Source: CBFHSF01 sp965658445
GTDB lineage: Bacteria > Bacteroidota > Bacteroidia > Flavobacteriales > Schleiferiaceae
DNA length: 5,314 bases
Assembly: GCA_965658445.1 (NCBI GenBank)
Contig: CBFHSF010000024.1
Span: 1-5,314 of the forward strand
Direction of reading: 5' to 3'
The translations under genes and the position numbers were made by a program. A model generated the notes under the pieces. It did no database searches. It was not told the origin of the DNA and worked only from the letters and a program-made list of their open reading frames with translations. Positions 1 to 3,934 of the stretch are shown piece by piece (within the stretch, counting starts at the first letter, position 1; the number at the start of each line of letters is the position of its first letter).

Positions 1-77
1 AAACGCTCCTCTTTCTCAAAGGTTCCTACAGTTACGTGGGGCATAGCGAAAACACACTTTACCTACATAAGAATCCG
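1..77. repeat. Left copy of exact 77-bp terminal redundancy
   Basis: These 77 bases are identical to 5238-5314, base for base. The match stops only because the window ends. It lies inside a coding sequence rather than at a mobile-element boundary. An exact overlap of this size is typical of a circular contig from a k=77 de Bruijn assembly, so the two copies probably represent one stretch of DNA on a 5237-bp circle. A true 77-bp direct repeat or a tandem array with a 5237-bp period would give the same picture. Confidence 0.9.
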
Positions 78-110
78 CTTACAGGGGTGGTTTTGAGGGT
101 GGCTTTATAG
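1..110 (+). CDS. 3' end of the thioredoxin-like secreted protein gene (wraps from 3935-5314)
   Basis: This is the C-terminal part of the gene that starts at 3935. Bases 1-2 complete a GAA codon and the first whole codon is ACG at 3-5. The first 25 whole codons duplicate the right-hand end of the window. Beyond the overlap the frame stays open for ten more codons (LTGVVLRVAL) and stops at TAG 108-110. Joined across the overlap the protein is 470 residues. The final strands, ending in a short alternating hydrophobic run, look like the last beta-strands of a propeller-like domain. The extra ten codons alone are too few to prove the join; the support comes from the exact 77-bp identity. See the 3935-5314 entry for function. 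Confidence 0.75.
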   Translation, partial: TLLFLKGSYSYVGHSENTLYLHKNPLTGVVLRVAL

Positions 111-158
111 GGACTAGGGACTGGGAACTTGGGACTGGGGGAATTAGTTCCTAGTTCC
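110..158. repeat. Heptad tandem repeat with inverted arm
   Basis: Seven consecutive 7-bp units can be read: GGGACTA (110-116), GGGACTG (117-123), GGAACTT (124-130), GGGACTG (131-137), GGGGAAT (138-144), then TAGTTCC twice (145-151, 152-158), which is the unit in inverse orientation. The array begins at the last base of the upstream stop codon. A further inverse unit, TAGTCCC, lies at 259-265. Short heptad arrays of this kind are common between Bacteroidota genes, so I read this as a dispersed chromosomal-type repeat. Confidence 0.75.
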
Positions 159-171
159 TGATGCCGTTTTT
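110..171 (+). terminator. Candidate intrinsic terminator of the three-gene operon
   Basis: Bases 110-122 can pair with 146-158 as a 13-bp stem with two G-U wobbles and a 23-nt loop. A run of five T (167-171) follows eight bases later. The site lies directly after the stop codon of the last operon gene and in front of the convergent gene's 3' end, where a terminator is expected. The long loop and the gap before the T-run make it a weak example, and the structure may only be a by-product of the heptad repeat. Confidence 0.35.
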
Positions 172-209
172 ATTCGAGAAGGATACACATTGCAGCCCTC
201 TGACTTCCA

Positions 210-251
210 TGCTCAAGTCGATTTACGAATTCTTCACCGAGGCCGCGGGTT
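210..251. repeat. 42-bp dispersed repeat, copy 1
   Basis: This segment matches 2428-2469 in the same orientation at 40 of 42 positions, with the first 29 bases identical. The mismatches are G239/C2457 and C246/T2464. On the minus strand both copies read in frame as GLGEEFVNRLE; one mismatch is synonymous (CTC/CTG) and the other changes Arg to His just before it. Both copies are followed on the plus strand by CTAG-containing heptad units. It may be the relic of a coding fragment or a non-coding dispersed repeat; I do not recognise the peptide. Confidence 0.8.
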
Positions 252-279
252 TCACTCCTAGTCCCTGATTCCAAACGTT

Positions 280-299
280 CCCCTTCGATGGCGAAGGGG
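280..299. repeat. Perfect 8-bp hairpin, CCCCTTCG/CGAAGGGG
   Basis: CCCCTTCG (280-287) and CGAAGGGG (292-299) are perfect inverse complements around a 4-nt loop. Neither side is followed by a T-run, so it is not a clear terminator, though it lies between two convergent genes. On the minus strand the surrounding bases (about 276-385) resemble a type of hairpin-bearing intergenic repeat seen in many Bacteroidota genomes; that comparison is from memory and not searched. Apart from this, the heptads and the 42-bp repeat, I see nothing else in 111-401. Confidence 0.6.
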
Positions 300-401
300 T
301 GGATTCGGACGACGAAGGAGTACGAAGACGGGGTAGTTAAACTATGATAAACTCCGATTAGTTTTTTTCGGAAGGAGCCGGATGGGGGAATCTGCTTCCA
401 C

Positions 402-1904
402 CTACCTCGCAATAACAACATGCTTGAGCCCGATTACTTCATTCTTGGAATTACGAATGATAACGTAGTACGATCCAGAGGTTGGGATTTGAAGAGGTAT
501 GGGTTCTGTAGGAGCATATTCCTGATGGTGAATAATGGCCCCTTGCATATTCATAACTTGAATATTGATAGTTCCTTGGGCGTAAAGTTCTGGATGGTCA
601 ATCGTAATGGGTCCCGAAGAAGGATTGGGAAATACCTGCCAACGGGTATCAATGTCCGGTTCCTCGTAAATACTGATGTTACAGTTAGAAGTATCACAAC
701 CCCGGGTGTCTATACGGAGCAACCAATTGTACAGTTGACCACTTACGTGCCAACCCGTATGGACAATCATACCACTGGAATCCTCTTTAAAGGCATCTAA
801 CTGGGAAAAATCCGTAATGGTATCATGCCAGTACCACCGCATCCAAAGACTGTCCAGATTGGGAGTAAACTTAAAGCCTAACCCTTTAGGCCCTCCGTAG
901 TACGAAGTCCCTGAAGCGTAGTAATTACCGTCACGGAGTTTGATTAAATCCACGGATACGTGTCGCCTTTCATTAAGGCCATACTCTTTATCCTGAAGGA
1001 TATTTCCGTTGGTATCTAAAATACCAACATGAAATTTGTGAAAATTATTGGTTGATGAAACCTTCCAATTCTGAACATAGCGATAGGTACCATCGCCATG
1101 ATCTACAGCATACATTCCCTGTATCCCCATCGCTCCGGTATCTACCCGTCTCCAGAGAAGCTGGCCATCACTGACCCGTAGTCGGGCTGCAAAGGCTTCG
1201 TTATAATGGATAAACCAGTAAGGGGAGCCCGTAATTAACATGGTACCATAATCATCCAAAACAATATCTCCAGGAACATGACCGTAATTGCGAGTACTGT
1301 CAGTATCGGGAATAATGGTTTCCCATAAGACATTAAATGCCGTGTCAAATCGGGTCACCAAGACGTTAAATTTGAATTGGGCGTTTGGAGCCGTATCACC
1401 AGTAAAATAGGCATTAATGGCGGTTAAAAGAAAGGTAGAATCCGTATCAAAAGTGATCGCCCTTGCCTCTGCTCCTCTTCCAACTTGAGGGTTGTAATAT
1501 CTATGTAAAATAGTGTCAGACAAGTCGGGCTTAATCTTCCCTAATATTATTGCTACGGTATCATTACCGGGAATATCAGCAATAAAATCATTGTAGACAT
1601 GATACAATACACCATTGTTGAGTTCTAGGCATTTGGGACAATTTCCTGTAAAAACTTTGGTGGGGTCCCAATGGATGGTCAGGGTATCCAGTACATTTCC
1701 GTTGGTGTCTAATCGAGCATATTGCATTTCACCGCCTAAACCCGTATTTAAAACATTCGCAATATAATAAGTGTTTATACCGCCTATTTCTATTGACGGT
1801 CTTCCATTGTGAGCTATGTAGTTTATCACATTGGTATATGGGGTTTGGGCCTTTAGCCCAAGACCAAGAAAACAAAGGAATAGTATGGGTAAGTAGTTTT
1901 TCAA
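402..1904 (-). CDS. Secreted T9SS substrate with propeller-like repeats and C-terminal sorting domain
   Basis: This 500-aa protein is predicted to cross the inner membrane by Sec and the outer membrane by the type IX system. Residues 1-20 form a signal peptide (hydrophobic ILFLCFLGLGL, then KAQ). Residues 424-500 fit the T9SS type A sorting domain: FPNPSSGPITID near its start, a middle INIQVMNMQG strand, and a basic end (KHVVIAR). Between them, seven loosely repeated segments resembling LDTNGNxLW start near 65, 124, 186, 241, 296, 346 and 398, about 50-62 residues apart, which suggests a beta-propeller-like adhesin or surface protein. No catalytic motif is visible. A CPKC pair lies at 89-92. 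The start is TTG: an in-frame TAG lies 12 codons upstream, no ATG intervenes, and the next ATG comes after the signal peptide. TAGAATTG (plus-strand 1933-1940) is a one-mismatch match to the Bacteroidota -7 element. Ligand or role is unknown. Confidence 0.92.
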   Translation of the reverse strand: MKNYLPILFLCFLGLGLKAQTPYTNVINYIAHNGRPSIEIGGINTYYIANVLNTGLGGEMQYARLDTNGNVLDTLTIHWDPTKVFTGNCPKCLELNNGVLYHVYNDFIADIPGNDTVAIILGKIKPDLSDTILHRYYNPQVGRGAEARAITFDTDSTFLLTAINAYFTGDTAPNAQFKFNVLVTRFDTAFNVLWETIIPDTDSTRNYGHVPGDIVLDDYGTMLITGSPYWFIHYNEAFAARLRVSDGQLLWRRVDTGAMGIQGMYAVDHGDGTYRYVQNWKVSSTNNFHKFHVGILDTNGNILQDKEYGLNERRHVSVDLIKLRDGNYYASGTSYYGGPKGLGFKFTPNLDSLWMRWYWHDTITDFSQLDAFKEDSSGMIVHTGWHVSGQLYNWLLRIDTRGCDTSNCNISIYEEPDIDTRWQVFPNPSSGPITIDHPELYAQGTINIQVMNMQGAIIHHQEYAPTEPIPLQIPTSGSYYVIIRNSKNEVIGLKHVVIAR

Positions 1905-1944
1905 GAAAGGGGTTTTGGGCTTGTTAAGATAACAATTCTAGGGG

Positions 1945-1961
1945 AGTACCCCTAGTACCCC
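1945..1961. repeat. Short tandem AGTACCCC pair
   Basis: AGTACCCC occurs at 1945-1952 and again at 1954-1961, separated by one T. The GGGG at 1941-1944 can also pair with the CCCC at 1949-1952. This marks the left edge of the hairpin-rich block in the divergent intergenic region, about 40 bp upstream of the minus-strand gene's start. Confidence 0.55.
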
Positions 1962-1964
1962 CTT

Positions 1965-1997
1965 CAAGGGGCTTTGCCCCTTGGAACCCCAGGTTCC
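1965..1997. repeat. Two adjacent perfect hairpins
   Basis: CAAGGGGC (1965-1972) pairs perfectly with GCCCCTTG (1976-1983) around TTT. It abuts GGAACC (1983-1988) pairing with GGTTCC (1992-1997) around CCA. The first stem and the following AACCCCAG recur in a second copy at 2120-2149, so this looks like a repeat unit rather than a chance hairpin. It could act as a terminator-like or RNA-stabilising structure, but there is no T-run. Confidence 0.65.
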
Positions 1998-2013
1998 GCT
2001 GGCGCTGAATTAC

Positions 2014-2031
2014 TTCACTACGTTCAGTGAA
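2014..2031. other. Dyad TTCACT/AGTGAA
   Basis: TTCACT (2014-2019) and AGTGAA (2026-2031) are inverse complements separated by ACGTTC. The site is small, and in a region so rich in inverted repeats it could be part of the repeat block as easily as a protein-binding site. Confidence 0.35.
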
Positions 2032-2119
2032 TCGAATGTTTTTAGGTTTTTGGATGATTTAAAATCCGTGCCTTATACTGTTTACCGATATTTTTTGCGC
2101 CCCTCGGGCCGGTTTCTGT

Positions 2120-2149
2120 CAAGGGGAACTTATCCCCTTGAAACCCCAG
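2120..2149. repeat. Second copy of the CAAGGGG hairpin plus AACCCCAG
   Basis: CAAGGGGA (2120-2127) pairs with TCCCCTTG (2133-2140) around ACTTA, followed by AAACCCCAG. The unit at 1965-1992 has the same stem and the same trailing AACCCCAG but a different loop (TTT) and a changed innermost base pair (C-G instead of A-T). The paired change in the stem suggests that pairing itself is kept. Confidence 0.6.
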
Positions 2150-2150
2150 C

Positions 2151-2174
2151 GTGGCTCGTGCCGCCACACGGCAC
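2151..2174. repeat. Overlapping alternative hairpins (GTGGC/GCCAC and GTGCCG/CGGCAC)
   Basis: GTGGC (2151-2155) can pair with GCCAC (2163-2167), while GTGCCG (2158-2163) can pair with CGGCAC (2169-2174). The two share bases and cannot form together. They sit between the CAAGGGG hairpin and the longer bulged hairpin that follows. Confidence 0.5.
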
Positions 2175-2217
2175 CTTCCTTTTTGTCTTGACACAAAAAG
2201 AAGGCAAAAAAGTCAAG
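2174..2217. repeat. 12-bp bulged hairpin whose loop matches a downstream segment
   Basis: CCTTC (2174-2178) and TTTTTGT (2180-2186) pair with ACAAAAA (2093+100, that is 2193-2199) and GAAGG (2200-2204), leaving one bulged C at 2179. The 6-nt loop CTTGAC (2187-2192) is fully complementary to GTCAAG (2212-2217), so the stem-loop and a second pairing compete for the same bases. Elements with a TTTTTGTCTTGACACAAAAA core are, from memory, widely dispersed between Bacteroidota genes. Its function is not known to me. Confidence 0.65.
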
Positions 2218-2221
2218 GCTC

Positions 2222-2344
2222 AAGAATTCATGACCCTATTGGGATTCTTTCACTATGTGTTGGTGAACTCGCCCGCCTACGGAGGGCTCAAACATACCAA
2301 CACATTTAACGCTCACTTCATCTCTAGGGTCCCCATGAATTCTT
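2222..2344. repeat. 123-bp interrupted palindrome
   Basis: Three nested arm pairs share nearly one centre (about 2279-2283). The outer arms are AAGAATTCATG (2222-2232) with CATGAATTCTT (2334-2344), extended by ACCCT (2233-2237) with AGGGT (2326-2330). The middle arms are ATGTGTTGGT (2255-2264) with ACCAACACAT (2296-2305). The inner arms are GCCCGCC (2271-2277) with GGAGGGC (2281-2287), with one G-A mismatch and loop TAC. As RNA or cruciform DNA this would fold into one long rod with internal loops. It shows no coding signal. It may be a MITE-like or REP-like element, or a replication or processing structure; no transposase-type ends or target duplications were identified. Confidence 0.7.
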
Positions 2345-2389
2345 AAGGCCGGTCCTTGGTAGATCATACAGTCAGCTATTTACTCTGGA

Positions 2390-2403
2390 GTTCAGACCTG
2401 AAC
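2390..2403. promoter_or_regulatory. Operator-like 14-bp dyad GTTCAG-AC-CTGAAC
   Basis: Perfect 6-bp arms surround a 2-bp centre, a geometry suited to a dimeric regulator. The site lies between the repeat block and the operon, 186 bp before the first operon start. No regulator gene lies in the window, and the distance to the promoter candidate is large, so a regulatory role is only a suggestion. Confidence 0.3.
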
Positions 2404-2427
2404 CGCACCTAGTGTTGGTTTTTTGAT

Positions 2428-2469
2428 TGCTCAAGTCGATTTACGAATTCTTCACCCAGGCCGTGGGTT
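2428..2469. repeat. 42-bp dispersed repeat, copy 2
   Basis: This copy matches 210-251 at 40 of 42 positions in direct orientation. On the minus strand it reads HGLGEEFVNRLEQSKNQH and then a stop, with a stop also a few codons upstream, so no complete gene is present. The two copies divide the 5237-bp circle into arcs of 2218 and 3019 bp, and the shorter arc holds the T9SS gene with its flanks. Confidence 0.8.
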
Positions 2470-2480
2470 ATCTGCCTTAA

Positions 2481-2508
2481 TTACTAGTCACCAGTTACTA
2501 GTCACCAG
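2481..2508. repeat. Perfect 14-bp tandem duplication built of heptads
   Basis: TTACTAGTCACCAG occurs at 2481-2494 and 2495-2508 without a mismatch, followed by a degenerate heptad TCGCCCC. Each unit is itself two 7-bp words (TTACTAG, TCACCAG). Like copy 1 of the 42-bp repeat, copy 2 has these CTAG-containing heptads immediately to its right. Confidence 0.75.
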
Positions 2509-2540
2509 TCGCCCCTTGTCACCCCATTGTCTTGATTATT

Positions 2541-2561
2541 AGTTACTGCTTATAAGTAACT
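2541..2561. promoter_or_regulatory. Dyad AGTTACT/AGTAACT upstream of the operon promoter
   Basis: AGTTACT (2541-2547) and AGTAACT (2555-2561) are perfect 7-bp inverse complements with a 7-nt spacer (14-bp centre-to-centre). The site ends six bases before the candidate -7 element and so overlaps the expected -33 region. It could be an operator. A chance AT-rich dyad is also possible. Confidence 0.35.
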
Positions 2562-2566
2562 TTACT

Positions 2567-2574
2567 TAGGTTTG
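2567..2574 (+). promoter_or_regulatory. Candidate Bacteroidota -7 element TAGGTTTG
   Basis: TAGGTTTG matches the TAnnTTTG consensus of the Bacteroidota primary sigma factor exactly. No good TTG sits at the expected -33 spacing. Transcription would start near 2580, leaving a leader of about ten bases or fewer. The element lies inside an inverted repeat, TACTTAG (2563-2569) with CTAAGTA (2583-2589), whose right arm runs into the ATG, so a bound repressor or an early RNA hairpin could control the operon. Confidence 0.4.
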
Positions 2575-2588
2575 AAAAAAATCTAAGT

Positions 2589-3239
2589 ATGAAAAAATCC
2601 AATTATGTAGGGACCGGGCAGTGGTTGATTGTGTTGACCGTGTTTTTCGGTATGGTTGAGGTCAAGGGACAAGATTCTTTGGGAGTTGCTTATTTCCCGA
2701 CGCAAGGTGTAAGTCTCACTTTTTCTGATTACACAGAGGACGTGGGGCAGGGGACCATCCAATTTGAGGATGCTACTTTGTATCCCGGTGATTTGACCAC
2801 CACGCATTTTACAGGAAATTATGTCACTCATTTTAGTAAGGGTGATTTTGGAAAGTTTGAATGTTCAGGTGCTGACTGTGAGTTGAGTTTCTTGAATTCA
2901 CCAAATATTTGTGCATTGATCAGCATTCCTTCTGGGTGGAATTCTACTCCAGTTCAAGTCTATGTTTATGACGGCAATCATTCCATGGTTGTTGGTGATG
3001 CCATGACTGTCAATAATGGCCAGGTGGTATTGTCTGGCAATGTTTCCGTTTCTGTGGATGCCAGTGTGGGGGCTTTGATTGATGGTTGGATAAACAGTCC
3101 AACGACTGCTGTGCCCTCTTATGTTTGGGACGCGAAATTGGTTAAAGGAACCTATTCTCAATCCTTTCAATCGCCGAATGATGAGTATAGCATTCAGTGT
3201 ACTCCATCCAATGAATCCTGTGTATTTATTATTCAATAA
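2589..3239 (+). CDS. Small secreted protein of unknown family, paralogue A
   Basis: A 216-aa exported protein I cannot assign to a named family. Residues 1-27 form a signal peptide (KK, then hydrophobic LIVLTVFFGMV, likely cleaved before QDS). The mature part is beta-rich. It has five cysteines: C92, C97, C108 in the middle, and C204 and C211 at the C-terminus in a C-x6-C hairpin-like motif. It is a divergent paralogue of the next gene: residues 41-69 align without gaps to 28-56 there (shared TF, F-x-D, Y-x-GD), and 142-169 align to the same numbers there (shared VL-x-G, GA, D-x-W). No T9SS sorting domain or lipobox is present, so it may stay in the periplasm or envelope. First gene of the operon, with no Shine-Dalgarno sequence; the ATG at 2589 precedes a well-formed signal peptide. 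Confidence 0.88.
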   Translation: MKKSNYVGTGQWLIVLTVFFGMVEVKGQDSLGVAYFPTQGVSLTFSDYTEDVGQGTIQFEDATLYPGDLTTTHFTGNYVTHFSKGDFGKFECSGADCELSFLNSPNICALISIPSGWNSTPVQVYVYDGNHSMVVGDAMTVNNGQVVLSGNVSVSVDASVGALIDGWINSPTTAVPSYVWDAKLVKGTYSQSFQSPNDEYSIQCTPSNESCVFIIQ

Positions 3240-3248
3240 TCCATTCTT

Positions 3249-3923
3249 ATGAAAACGAAATTTTTCACCACCCTAGCCATCCTACTTTATATATCCACCA
3301 GTGCACAAGAATATGCCTATGTGCCTAGTATCGATATGACCTTTGAATATGATTCTGCCTCTGTGAATGCCACGGAAGTTTCTTTTAAAGATCCTTCTAT
3401 TTATTACGGGGATGTCAGAAAGCAATTAAACAGTTCTTCCTTTTGGAGAAGAAACGTTCAAGTGGATGGAGAGTTTGATAGGCATTACCCTGAGCCCCAT
3501 GGAACCAATACGCATAAAATCAGATGTAAGGAAAACCCAGATAAGGTTTGTGTGATTCTTTACGTCCCTGGCTATATGGGAATTTCGGCTGTGGATCCCA
3601 ATGGAGGTCCGGTGAGTATCCTCCTCAACGATGGATTGCACACGAGACTTGATGCCGTTAGCGGAAATATTGAATCCGGGACCATGGTTCTGACCGGAGC
3701 GGTCAATGAATTTACGGACTCTGAGAATGGAGCCATTCTAGACAATTGGCTATCTCAAGGAGCCAAGGCGTGGCCGCCCTTTGATGATGGTTCCTTTGGT
3801 GGGAATTATGAAGTACTTGGTGAGTACTCCAGTCATATCGAAGAGCAGAGTGGAGGCATCATAACCGTAACCATCAATTGCAATTACGACCCTACTCAAT
3901 ATTGTTATTTCTACACTTTTTAA
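3249..3923 (+). CDS. Small secreted protein of unknown family, paralogue B
   Basis: A 224-aa exported protein, related to the gene before it. The signal peptide is short and clear (MKTKFFTTLAILLYISTSA, cleaved before QEY). It has exactly four cysteines in two similar motifs, IRC-x7-CVILY (C93, C101) and INC-x7-CYFY (C211, C219), which look like two disulfide-closed hairpins and may be an internal repeat. The conserved blocks shared with paralogue A are 28-56 and 142-169, the latter with G-A-I-L-D-x-W. There is no sorting domain and no recognisable enzyme motif. The start lies nine bases after the previous stop, and the next gene starts eleven bases after this one ends, so the three are almost surely co-transcribed. 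The pair probably arose by tandem duplication followed by strong divergence. Function unknown. Confidence 0.88.
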   Translation: MKTKFFTTLAILLYISTSAQEYAYVPSIDMTFEYDSASVNATEVSFKDPSIYYGDVRKQLNSSSFWRRNVQVDGEFDRHYPEPHGTNTHKIRCKENPDKVCVILYVPGYMGISAVDPNGGPVSILLNDGLHTRLDAVSGNIESGTMVLTGAVNEFTDSENGAILDNWLSQGAKAWPPFDDGSFGGNYEVLGEYSSHIEEQSGGIITVTINCNYDPTQYCYFYTF

Positions 3924-3934
3924 TCTACAGTTTA

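Noticed and set aside
170..421. Minus-strand open frame of 83 codons in the convergent region
   Set aside because: It overlaps the 3' end of the T9SS gene, crosses a perfect hairpin and the 42-bp repeat, and has no domain or signal sequence; at most the GLGEEFVNRLE part is a relic.
420..800. Open frame antisense to the T9SS gene
   Set aside because: The opposite strand carries a clear sorting domain and a long coherent protein; this frame is its shadow. The shorter antisense frames at 2583-2831, 2898-3236, 3426-3641, 3947-4135 and 4148-4423 are rejected for the same reason.
2174..2217. H-type pseudoknot
   Set aside because: The loop-downstream match is real, but with no linker between stem and loop pairing and only seven bases to span a 12-bp stem, both helices are unlikely to form at once; competing structures are more likely.
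2255..2310. Integron attC-like site
   Set aside because: ATTTAAC at 2304-2310 fits one core half, but no matching GTTRRRY half is found opposite it, and there is no integrase or cassette array.
1981..2346. Plus-strand open frame of 121 codons in the divergent intergenic region
   Set aside because: It has no ATG start, runs straight through the hairpin repeats and the long palindrome, and its peptide looks like translated repeat DNA.
210..2469. CRISPR repeats
   Set aside because: Only two copies exist, 2.2 kb apart, with no regular spacers and no Cas gene.
2481..2508. Iterons of a plasmid origin
   Set aside because: There are only two 14-bp units, of a heptad type that also occurs at the other intergenic region, and no Rep gene accompanies them.
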